From the NCBI GenBank assembly GCA_002305075.1, contig DBQC01000017.1, positions 10,709-74,708 on the forward strand: a DNA stretch of 64,000 bases, read 5' to 3'. Every line of letters starts with the position of its first letter. Positions within the stretch are counted from its first letter, which is position 1. Origin of the DNA: Ruminococcaceae bacterium UBA1404 (lineage in GTDB: Bacteria; Bacillota; Clostridia; Oscillospirales; Ruminococcaceae). The notes under the pieces were generated by a model that was given only the letters and a program-made list of their open reading frames with translations, made no database searches and was not told the origin of the DNA. A program made the translations under genes and the position numbers. This document shows, piece after piece, positions 36,055-42,712 of the stretch.

Positions 36055-36360
36055 CTATAGTATTTTTCCGATAGTAGTAATGAGCTCGTCGATAATCTGG
36101 TCGTCCCCTGCCTGTATTTTTTCCACCAGGCATCCGCGTATATGATTCTCCAGCACCAGCTTGCTCACCGAGTTAAGGGCCGAACTGGCTGCGGCAATCT
36201 GGTGGAGCACATCATCGCAGTAGCAGTCTCGCTCGATCATGCCCCGTATGCCCCGCACCTGCCCTTCTATGCGGTTTAGCCGTGTGATAAGCGCTCGCTT
36301 GAGTTTATCTTCTCGCAGTGTAGAGCGGTTATCTCTACCACAGTGGCTTGGATTTTTCAT
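36055..36360 (-). CDS. csoR: Copper-sensing repressor CsoR
   Basis: All-helical DUF156 repressor released from DNA by Cu(I). 101 residues, starting RLNRIEGQVRGIRGMIE at 27-43. The copper ligands C48, H73 and C77 keep the spacing of characterised CsoR (Cys, +25 His, +4 Cys), arguing for copper over nickel or formaldehyde sensing. It lies first in the operon with copA and copZ, directly downstream of a consensus promoter and a matching operator. Confidence 0.95.
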   Translation of the reverse strand: MKNPSHCGRDNRSTLREDKLKRALITRLNRIEGQVRGIRGMIERDCYCDDVLHQIAAASSALNSVSKLVLENHIRGCLVEKIQAGDDQIIDELITTIGKIL

Positions 36361-36381
36361 AGGGCCTCACCTCATTCTTTT

Positions 36382-36398
36382 ATACCCCCCATGGGTAT
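36382..36398. promoter_or_regulatory. CsoR operator
   Basis: ATACCCCCCATGGGTAT: inverted ATACCC/GGGTAT arms with the G/C-run typical of CsoR sites in Firmicutes. It covers about +4 to +20 relative to the predicted csoR transcription start, so bound CsoR would block the promoter. Confidence 0.8.
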
Positions 36399-36408
36399 GT
36401 CTAATTGC

Positions 36409-36437
36409 ATTATACGCTCCAAATTCTTCTGTGTCAA
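36409..36437 (-). promoter_or_regulatory. Consensus sigma-A promoter of csoR-copA-copZ
   Basis: Minus strand TTGACA (36432-36437), 17 bases, TATAAT (36409-36414): twelve of twelve. Strong promoter held by the CsoR operator just downstream. Confidence 0.9.
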
Positions 36438-36515
36438 GCATTAATTATACTGCTTTAGTAGAAATTAACGCTGTGCTGTTAATTGGGTGCTCATCCTGTG
36501 GTACTTCCATAAATA

Positions 36516-36545
36516 TTGCCATAAGCCAAGCAGATATGTTAAAAT
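36516..36545 (+). promoter_or_regulatory. Promoter of the flavodoxin gene
   Basis: TTGCCA (36516-36521), 18 bases, TAAAAT (36540-36545). Confidence 0.55.
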
Positions 36546-36588
36546 AGGTTGTTCGCCTTTCGCCCCCCGGCAGAATAAGGAGTAGAAT

Positions 36589-37131
36589 ATGAACGCTGTG
36601 GTTATTTATGCGTCTAAATATGGCGCAACCCAAAAGTATGCTGCGTGGATTGCCGAAGCCCTTTCCTGCGACCTTTACGAAAGAAGCTCGATAACCCCCG
36701 AGGCTATGGAAGACTACGATGTTATTATCTATGGTGGCGGCCTGTATGCCGGCGGAGTAAATGGCCTGTCCTTACTGCGCAAAAACTATGATTTGGTTAA
36801 GGACAAGACCCTTGTGCTGTTTACCTGCGGTCTGGCCGACCCGACCGAGCCTACCAATATCGCCAACATTCTGGCCGGGCTACATAAGACCCTCACGCCG
36901 GAAATGCGGCAAAAAATTCGGGTGTTTCACCTGCGTGGCGGCATCAACTACACGCGGCTAACCCCGGTGCACAAGACCATGATGGCCATGCTCCGCCGTG
37001 TTATTCTGCGCAAAGATCCGGCAAATCTGACCCTTGAGGAGCAGGAACTTCTGCGCACCTATGGGCAAACGGTCGACTTTACCGATAAAAGCACCATTCA
37101 GCCCATCATTGATTATCTGGCCACTTTGTAG
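36589..37131 (+). CDS. Flavodoxin-domain protein (HemG/flavodoxin_5-like)
   Basis: 180 residues. The N-terminus VVIYASKYGATQKYAAWIAEAL is a flavodoxin FMN-phosphate loop (shown as YASKYGATQKYA), followed by DYDVIIYGGGLYAGG. This matches flavodoxin_5 proteins related to menaquinone-dependent protoporphyrinogen oxidase HemG, but in anaerobic Clostridia such proteins more often act as electron carriers or reductases, so haem synthesis should not be assumed. AAGGAG precedes the ATG. Monocistronic, or read through to the next gene. Confidence 0.82.
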   Translation: MNAVVIYASKYGATQKYAAWIAEALSCDLYERSSITPEAMEDYDVIIYGGGLYAGGVNGLSLLRKNYDLVKDKTLVLFTCGLADPTEPTNIANILAGLHKTLTPEMRQKIRVFHLRGGINYTRLTPVHKTMMAMLRRVILRKDPANLTLEEQELLRTYGQTVDFTDKSTIQPIIDYLATL

Positions 37132-37154
37132 CCGCAAAGGCTCAAGGCACAACC

Positions 37155-37194
37155 GTCCTAAATTTCCAATTCGTTTAGGACGCTTATAATAGTT
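37155..37194 (+). promoter_or_regulatory. Inverted repeat overlapping a possible promoter of the YbaK gene
   Basis: CGTCCTAAA (37154-37162) and TTTAGGACG (37174-37182) are perfect arms around an 11-base loop. TATAAT lies at 37185-37190 and TTTCCA 16 bases before it inside the loop. It may be an operator or a weak terminator of the flavodoxin gene; there is no T-run. Confidence 0.4.
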
Positions 37195-37212
37195 TGGAAA
37201 GGTATGATATCG

Positions 37213-37686
37213 TTGTCCATTGAATCCGCCCGCGCCCACCTGGAAAAATGGGGGCGCAGCGCTGATATTCTTGAGTTTGATGCCTCCACCGCCACGGTGG
37301 CGCTGGCTGCACAGGCCCTGGGCGTGGAGGAAGCGCGCATTGCTAAGAGCATCTGTTTGCTTCATGGGGAGCAGGCGCTCATCATTGTAGCCGCCGGCGA
37401 CGCCCGCATTGACAACCGAAAGTTTAAGGATACTTTTGGTTTTAAGGCGCGTATGCTCTCTCCCGAACAAACTGAAGCCATGACCGGCCATGCGGTGGGC
37501 GGTGTATGCCCCTTTGGTCTTCCGGACGGTGTTTCGGTTTATTTAGACCAGTCTCTCGCCCGTTTTGACACCGTTTTTCCCGCCTGCGGCAATAGCAATT
37601 CGGCCATTGAGCTCACCCTCGATGAGCTGGAAACCTATTCTGGCAGTCTTGGCTGGGTTGATATTGGTAAGCAAGCGGCAGAGTAG
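37213..37686 (+). CDS. YbaK/aminoacyl-tRNA deacylase family protein
   Basis: Editing-domain protein that hydrolyses mischarged tRNA, typically Cys-tRNA-Pro or Ala-tRNA-Pro. About 157 residues; the conserved lysine in ARIAKSICL and the GGVCPFGLP signature are present. I prefer a TTG start at 37213 (MSIESARAHL, the common family start) with AAAGG ten bases upstream; the ATG at 37204 sits directly on that site. A strong hairpin follows the stop. Confidence 0.88.
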   Translation: MSIESARAHLEKWGRSADILEFDASTATVALAAQALGVEEARIAKSICLLHGEQALIIVAAGDARIDNRKFKDTFGFKARMLSPEQTEAMTGHAVGGVCPFGLPDGVSVYLDQSLARFDTVFPACGNSNSAIELTLDELETYSGSLGWVDIGKQAAE

Positions 37687-37711
37687 ATGGTGGCTATCAA
37701 TACATATATAT

Positions 37712-37743
37712 AAAGCGGCGGGCCAATTCGGCTCGCCGCTTTC
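37712..37743 (+). terminator. Terminator after the YbaK gene
   Basis: AAAGCGGCG-GCC / GGC-CGCCGCTTT hairpin with loop AATTC. The T-run is short. Confidence 0.65.
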
Positions 37744-37830
37744 GGATAGTTTATCAAATTGTTGGTGCTCCAGTTTTTTAAAAGATTTGGTATTAGTCAG
37801 GGTATATTCAAATTGGTCGTGAAATCAGCG

Positions 37831-38325
37831 TTAATTGGGTGTGGCAAAGCTTTCTATCCATTCGGTGTAAACGGTGTAGTTTGTGTGGTAGGGTAGATCG
37901 TCGAGCCAGATGAGGGTGTACTTTTGGTCGCCTTGGGTGCCGGATTGAATCACCATCATATGGTCACCATGGCTCCACTCCACCCGGTAGCCCCGGTCGG
38001 CCACCTTGATATTGTCGTGGGATGAGACGGGTTGGCTATCGACCAAGAGCGAGCAAAGCGCCGCTATCTTATCATCGGACAGTACGCAGGTGTCCAGCAG
38101 AACCTGGGACTTGTTGCGCACCAGGATGCAGTCCTCCCCACTGCCATTGTTCTCAAGGAAGGGGGCAAAAGCCTCATCAAATGGGGGGATATCTGCTAAG
38201 TCAGGCGCTTGGACCGACTCTTTGGGGGACGGGCGCACACTGACCAGCGCATTTGCGTGTTCGCAACCGGTGAGCAGAATGCCAATAGCGGTAAGCAGCA
38301 GCAAGGTCTGCACACGATATCGCAT
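37831..38325 (-). CDS. Predicted lipoprotein of unknown function
   Basis: 164 residues with a clear lipoprotein signal (MRYRVQTLLLLTAIGILLTGC; the lipobox is LLTGC). The rest is a small soluble domain without a motif I recognise (YRVEWSHGDHMMVIQSG, IWLDDLPYHTNYTVYTEW). I start at ATG 38325 because GGAGGG lies seven bases upstream; an ATG seven codons earlier has none. Likely anchored outside the cell. Monocistronic. Confidence 0.75.
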   Translation of the reverse strand: MRYRVQTLLLLTAIGILLTGCEHANALVSVRPSPKESVQAPDLADIPPFDEAFAPFLENNGSGEDCILVRNKSQVLLDTCVLSDDKIAALCSLLVDSQPVSSHDNIKVADRGYRVEWSHGDHMMVIQSGTQGDQKYTLIWLDDLPYHTNYTVYTEWIESFATPN

Positions 38326-38357
38326 AAGAACCCTCCAGAACCTCAATATTAATCCTT

Positions 38358-38390
38358 TTGCAACCTATTTTAATGTATAGGTTGGTGCAA
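38358..38390. promoter_or_regulatory. Imperfect palindrome upstream of the lipoprotein gene
   Basis: TTGCA-a-CCTAT ... ATAGG-tt-gTGCAA; inner arms AACCTAT and ATAGGTT are perfect around eight bases. About 35 bases before the start codon, a plausible operator place. Confidence 0.4.
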
Positions 38391-38998
38391 ATGGTTACGA
38401 AATTTTGAATATGTTCACTTTAAAAGCCGTGCGACATTCGTGTAGTGCTCTATTTTTATATAGAATTATGTATATGAGCATTTATTTTTGTCATGCGCAC
38501 TCAAGCGGCTTGATGCCATGCTCAAAGGGTGCACGGGCCGTACCGCTTAAACGACCGACGGTCCGTCGACAAAAATGGGGCAATTTCGAGCATATTCCCC
38601 ATCTGTTGGGGTGTCGTCCTAATCCGCTTGGCGCAGCGGCTCCTGCGCTTTGCTTTGATGCGAGGGCAAGTTGGGCAAACCACCTGTTGTGTGTTCGCTG
38701 CATAAAACTGAGCTTGTGTTCGCTATGCTCCGAAATATATACGGAGAGGGGCACATCTGCTTTTGTCTCGGGTATGGTTTCTGAGCTATGCTCGCACCAA
38801 GTTTGGGAGCGCAATTCGTTGTTAGCGGCAAGGCCACTTAATGGGCCGATACGCTCGGGACGGTTGTAGCCTGACGGACGGTCGGTCAGTGCAGAGGGGA
38901 TGGCTTTTACGAAGGAGAGCCCCAAAATAGCTTTCTAACTACCGTTATGTAGCCGGGTGGCAACATAAACCACAGCAAAACAGGGGGTGGTGCTAACC
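38391..38998. other. 600-base stretch without a recognisable gene
   Basis: Open frames exist on both strands over the same bases (38405-38869 + and 38491-38925 -), neither with a ribosome site or family pattern. Several small hairpins are visible (TCAAGC-G-GCTTGA near 38502; CTCCG...CGGAG near 38729). I checked for tmRNA, RNase P and 6S landmarks and saw none. Could hold an unclassified RNA or gene remains. Confidence 0.45.
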
Positions 38999-39862
38999 CT
39001 ACTCTTGCTCTGCTTCCCCCACAAGCTCTATAATCACCAGCTCGGGGCGGCTAAGGATTCGAAAGCCCACCTTGCCGTTGCCCAGACCACGGCTGACCAC
39101 CATGCAGCGCCCATCATGGGTGTAGATTCCGGCGTCATAGGTCGGAAAGAAGCGGCGGTAGGGGGAAAGCAGCCCCCCAAAAAAGGGCAGGCGAATCATT
39201 CCCCCGTGCATATGGCCGCACAGGGTGAGATCGGCGCCCCAGTCGGCATAAACCTGAAAAAAGGCCGGCGTGTGGATGGTCAGAATGTTGTAAACATCCG
39301 GATCACTCGAGCCAATAAGGGCGGTTAAATCGCGGGTGCTAAACAGTCTGTCGTCGCCGGACGGGCCGGGATCTCGTTGATAAATCTGCTCGCTCCAAGC
39401 GCCATAAAGGCGCACATTCGCCTCGGGTATCGGGATGTGGGCATTGTCGAGCAACTGCACTCCTCGCTGCTTGAGCGACTGCTGCAACTTGTGCCAATTC
39501 GCCCCATGCAACCGCTGCTCGTGATTACCTTGGGTATAATAGAGCGGATAGCGATCTGCCAGCGCCTCCACAAGCCCAAAGAGCGTCTGATTTTTTCCGT
39601 CGCCATCAATCATATCGCCGGCCATAATCACCAAGTCGGGAGTATGTGCGTCTATGGTGCGAACAAGCCGGCGGTTTTGTCGCCCTAACCTCCGTCCGTG
39701 TAAATCGGACAAAAGCGCTATTGTAAGCCTTTCTTTCGCAGGTAGCTTTGAACTGCAAAGCCTGTGAAATCCCACTTCAAGGCAGGAGTTACTCACCCAT
39801 ACCACCGCCGCACAGAGCACAAGAAGCGCTGGCAGCAACCGTCTTCCCCCTTTTATCTCCAC
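38999..39862 (-). CDS. Membrane-anchored metallophosphoesterase (YkuE-like)
   Basis: 287 residues: N-terminal membrane segment (about 9-27) and a calcineurin-like domain with all metal motifs: SDLHGRRLG, MAGDMID, TQGNHEQ and CGHMHGG. Relatives (YkuE, YaeI) act on lipid-linked or other phosphates outside the membrane. Start uncertain: GTG 39862 has a poor ribosome site; a TTG nine codons later follows GGGGGAAG and would still keep the membrane segment. Monocistronic. Confidence 0.88.
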   Translation of the reverse strand: MEIKGGRRLLPALLVLCAAVVWVSNSCLEVGFHRLCSSKLPAKERLTIALLSDLHGRRLGRQNRRLVRTIDAHTPDLVIMAGDMIDGDGKNQTLFGLVEALADRYPLYYTQGNHEQRLHGANWHKLQQSLKQRGVQLLDNAHIPIPEANVRLYGAWSEQIYQRDPGPSGDDRLFSTRDLTALIGSSDPDVYNILTIHTPAFFQVYADWGADLTLCGHMHGGMIRLPFFGGLLSPYRRFFPTYDAGIYTHDGRCMVVSRGLGNGKVGFRILSRPELVIIELVGEAEQE

Positions 39863-39940
39863 TTGTGTTGCCGTGGAGTATCTTTATCACCGACCACTCA
39901 CACCAATCCGGTCAGAATTACATTTAGTATAGCATGCCTT

Positions 39941-41272
39941 TTAGATTTTAACACGCTTTAAATATTGTAGCGTGACACGGCGGATGCGAGGGGTGAGCAG
40001 CAACACCACCGGCAGGTTGATTGCTATCATGAGGAAGCTGGAAATGTCGGTAAGCTGCCATGCGAGATTGGGCAGCATGACCGCACCTACCACACAGGTG
40101 AGAGCGTAGAGCGCCCGATATCCGCCCACCGCCCATTTTGTGGAGCCAAGCAGCCGCTTGACGGCTGCCTCGCCGTAGACATACCAGCCCAAAATGGAGG
40201 TGACGGCGAAAATAATGGTGAACAGCGCCACCATCTGCTCGAAAAAGGGGCCAATAAGCGCACCAAAAGCATCGGCGGTGAGCTGGGCGCCCGAGCGGGA
40301 GGGGTCGAGTGGGTGGGGAGACAGCAGTACCACGAGGGCGGTAGCCGTGCAGCAGAGTAGCGTGTCGATGGCCACCTCGAGCACACCCCACAAGCCTTGT
40401 ACGGCGGGGCGGGTTTCGCTGGAGGCAGCGTGGGCAATAGGAGCCGTGCCAAAGCCCGCCTCATTGGAAAAAAGCCCGCGAGCCATACCAAATCGCATGG
40501 CTCGCGATGCAGTATAGCCCGCCAACCCACCTGAAATAGGGCGCAATCCAAAAGCCGACAGAATCATATCCCAGAGCAGAGTAAAAAGAGCGCTGCGTCC
40601 CTGATAAATGGCCCATATGGAGGCTGCAAGGTAGGTTATTGTCATAAAGGGGGCCAGCAGCGACAGGGCATCGGCCACCCGTTTAATGCCTCCGAAGGAG
40701 AGGATGAGGACAAATGTCCCAACCGCAAGCCCGGTGTAGAGGGCGGGCATTCCCATCCCTGCACCCATGGCCGCCGCCGCATTAGTTTGCACCATATTGC
40801 CACCCACCAAGGCCGAGCAGAGCAAGGCGGCGGCAAACAGCCCGCTGAGCACCCGGGTGCCCGGCACCAGCTTCATGTAGGCCATGGGCGAGCCCTCATA
40901 ACCACCGGGCACAGGGCGGCGGGTATCCATGGCGAGGGTAGTTTCGGCATATTTCAGTACCATGCCGCTGAGGGCGGACAGCCACATCCAGACCAGCGCC
41001 CCCGGGCCCCCCAATGCTATGGCGATCGCCACGCCGGTGATATTCCCGGTGCCCATGGTGCCGCCCAGAGCAATAGACATGGCCTTAAAGGGGGATACCT
41101 GCCCTTCCTCGGTCGGCTTTTTAAATAGTCCGCCAAGGGTCTCCCGCAGCACCAGTCGAGGATGGCGCATATAAAAAAAACGGGTTTGTACGCCGAGATA
41201 AAGGCCGGATAGCATGACGGCCGCCACCGTATAAGGCCCCCACAGCAGGTCGCTTAGATTTTCTGGCAACAT
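39941..41272 (-). CDS. AGCS-family sodium:alanine/glycine symporter
   Basis: Sodium-coupled uptake of alanine or glycine. 443 residues with about eleven membrane segments; AGCS signatures GGTMGTGNITGVAIAIALGGPGALVWMW (shown in part: GTMGTGNITGVA) and MARGLFSNEAGFGTAPIAHA are present. GGGGGTGA precedes the ATG. Two GTCCTAAAT copies lie upstream. Likely monocistronic. Confidence 0.93.
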   Translation of the reverse strand: MLPENLSDLLWGPYTVAAVMLSGLYLGVQTRFFYMRHPRLVLRETLGGLFKKPTEEGQVSPFKAMSIALGGTMGTGNITGVAIAIALGGPGALVWMWLSALSGMVLKYAETTLAMDTRRPVPGGYEGSPMAYMKLVPGTRVLSGLFAAALLCSALVGGNMVQTNAAAAMGAGMGMPALYTGLAVGTFVLILSFGGIKRVADALSLLAPFMTITYLAASIWAIYQGRSALFTLLWDMILSAFGLRPISGGLAGYTASRAMRFGMARGLFSNEAGFGTAPIAHAASSETRPAVQGLWGVLEVAIDTLLCCTATALVVLLSPHPLDPSRSGAQLTADAFGALIGPFFEQMVALFTIIFAVTSILGWYVYGEAAVKRLLGSTKWAVGGYRALYALTCVVGAVMLPNLAWQLTDISSFLMIAINLPVVLLLTPRIRRVTLQYLKRVKI

Positions 41273-41315
41273 GGTGCGTCACCCCCATGGGCCAGTATAT
41301 GCGCTCTATAGCGAC

Positions 41316-41365
41316 ATTTAGGACAGGTTGAGGGGGCACTTTTGACTGCGACCACAATTTAGGAC
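41316..41365. repeat. Two direct copies of ATTTAGGAC upstream of the symporter gene
   Basis: Identical nonamers at 41316-41324 and 41357-41365, 41 bases apart (about four helical turns). The same nonamer in inverted orientation forms part of the palindrome upstream of the YbaK gene (37155-37163). Confidence 0.5.
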
Positions 41366-41414
41366 GCCGAACCAAAGCACTTTAGTGGTCTGTCCTACCA
41401 CCGCACTCCCGCCC

Positions 41415-41450
41415 AAAACAAAGCCGGCCCCGCCTTAGGCGGAGCCGGTG
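41415..41450 (-). terminator. Terminator after the glyoxalase-type gene
   Basis: Minus strand CCGGCTCCGCC / GGCGGGGCCGG with loop TAA, followed by TTTGTTTT. Confidence 0.85.
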
Positions 41451-41471
41451 CTATGTGTGTCTGTTCTGAGG

Positions 41472-41843
41472 TTAGCGCTTGGCCGGAACAATCTCTAACC
41501 AGTAGCCGTCCGGGTCGCTGATAAAGTAGATGTTCATCTTGGTGTTCTCGTAGCAGATGCAGCCCATCTCGGAGTGCAGCTTGTGGGCAGCCTCGAAATC
41601 CTCGGTGGTAAAGGCCAGATGGATCTCGTTGTCACCGAGGTTGTAGGGGTCGGTGCGGTCCCGCAGATAGGTCAGCTCGAGCAGGTGTTCGGACACGCCG
41701 TCGCCCAAATAGACAAGCGTAAAGCTTCCGTCCTCGGCCTCCTTGCGCCGAACCTCCTTAAGTCCTAGGGCCTGCTTATAAAAAGCAAGGCTTTTCTCTA
41801 AATCAAGCACATTAATATTATTATGAGCAAATTTGAATTTCAC
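41472..41843 (-). CDS. Glyoxalase I-type VOC protein
   Basis: 123 residues, two beta-alpha-beta-beta-beta modules. Metal ligands of glyoxalase I are all in place: H7, E56, H75 and E117 (Escherichia coli enzyme: His5, Glu56, His74, Glu122). It likely converts the methylglyoxal hemithioacetal; in Clostridia lacking glutathione the thiol partner is uncertain. Substrate assignment is therefore tentative, the fold is not. Confidence 0.9.
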   Translation of the reverse strand: MKFKFAHNNINVLDLEKSLAFYKQALGLKEVRRKEAEDGSFTLVYLGDGVSEHLLELTYLRDRTDPYNLGDNEIHLAFTTEDFEAAHKLHSEMGCICYENTKMNIYFISDPDGYWLEIVPAKR

Positions 41844-41950
41844 GACTCAGGCTCCTTACTTTGTGGCTCAGTGCCATATTCAGCCCTATTTTACAGCATA
41901 GCCAACGGTTTTTCAGGCGATTGTCATGAAAAGTCGGTGACAATTTGATT

Positions 41951-42313
41951 TCAGCTGATATAATCTTCAATGCGCTCGGTGAGCTCCTTGTAGTCGTAGA
42001 TGATAATGCCCTCTATCAGCGCCTCCTGATCCACCGGCGGTAGATATTTAATATAGACATCGAAAACCAGGTCGGGCGTGTCCTTGCCGATGGTATAAAC
42101 CGCCAGTCGCCCATCCTGCTCGCCAAGACGGTATTTGGGCTGCGCCTCACGGGGGTCGTGGGGAATATTATGTTCATGTTCCACCACGCTCTGCCCATCG
42201 GATGGTGCCGGGGATAGGTCACTCATATTTCGGCCCGCCACAAAGCCCACAGCCGCTGCCGCAACCGTGACCACCGCCATAGCCAGCACACTCCACAACA
42301 TGGTATTGCGCAA
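41951..42313 (-). CDS. BofC C-terminal-domain-like membrane protein
   Basis: About 120 residues: one N-terminal membrane segment (about 5-27), a polar linker, and a 60-residue domain (YRLGEQDGRLAVYTIGK ... LPPVDQEALIEGI ... LTERIEDYIS). By memory this is the clostridial BofC C-terminal-like pattern. BofC in Bacillus is a forespore protein that restrains SpoIVB, whose gene is also here. A sigma-G-type promoter lies just upstream, in keeping. Start uncertain: TTG 42313 after GGGGTGAT is preferred; ATG 42301 or TTG 42328 are alternatives. Confidence 0.62.
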   Translation of the reverse strand: MRNTMLWSVLAMAVVTVAAAAVGFVAGRNMSDLSPAPSDGQSVVEHEHNIPHDPREAQPKYRLGEQDGRLAVYTIGKDTPDLVFDVYIKYLPPVDQEALIEGIIIYDYKELTERIEDYIS

Positions 42314-42347
42314 AACATCACCCCGCAAATCGCATCATTATCATAGG

Positions 42348-42376
42348 TAGTTTTACCCACTTTGTGCCGCCTATGC
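42348..42376 (-). promoter_or_regulatory. Sigma-G-type promoter of the BofC-like gene
   Basis: Minus strand GCATA (42372-42376; five of five against GMATR), 17 bases, AAAACTA (42348-42354; five of seven against CATNMTA). The overlapping GGTAAAACTA also fits a sigma-F -10, though at short spacing. Confidence 0.5.
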
Positions 42377-42528
42377 CACCTTAGGGAAATTACGGAATAT
42401 TTTTGTATTATTTTTGTGTTATACTGCAACTTAGCCCAGGCATTTTATGCAAATGTTGGGCATTGGGTGCCTAAGCTTGGGGTTTTACGGGGTATATGCA
42501 AAAAAAGCGCTCGCTTTTGGCACCTTTA

Positions 42529-42537
42529 TGCTATAAT
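42529..42537 (+). promoter_or_regulatory. Extended -10 promoter candidate for the PBP gene
   Basis: TGCTATAAT, an extended -10 with perfect TATAAT (42532-42537); no good -35. The leader to the PBP start is about 170 bases; nothing else recognised in 42380-42712. Confidence 0.45.
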
Positions 42538-42712
42538 AGCTTGGCTTATCAAGCAGCATATTTTTATGTTGCAATCGTGGACATAAAATTTTGAGCCATG
42601 GGTGTCCCAAAGAATCACCCTATAGGAGCTACACGCTTTATGTGATACAATAGCATTGATCGGTCATAATCCGGTTTTGCTTTATCGTTTGCTGAGAGGA
42701 GAGCTTCATCCT

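Noticed and set aside
26769..38888. GACGGTCGGTC-type palindromes at 26769, 26964, 38552 and 38872 as a repeat family
   Set aside because: The same core also occurs inside the M23 peptidase gene near 47622, and such GC-rich motifs are expected by chance here.
38405..38925. Overlapping 154- and 144-codon frames on opposite strands
   Set aside because: Neither has a ribosome site or recognisable motif, and both cannot be primary genes over the same bases.
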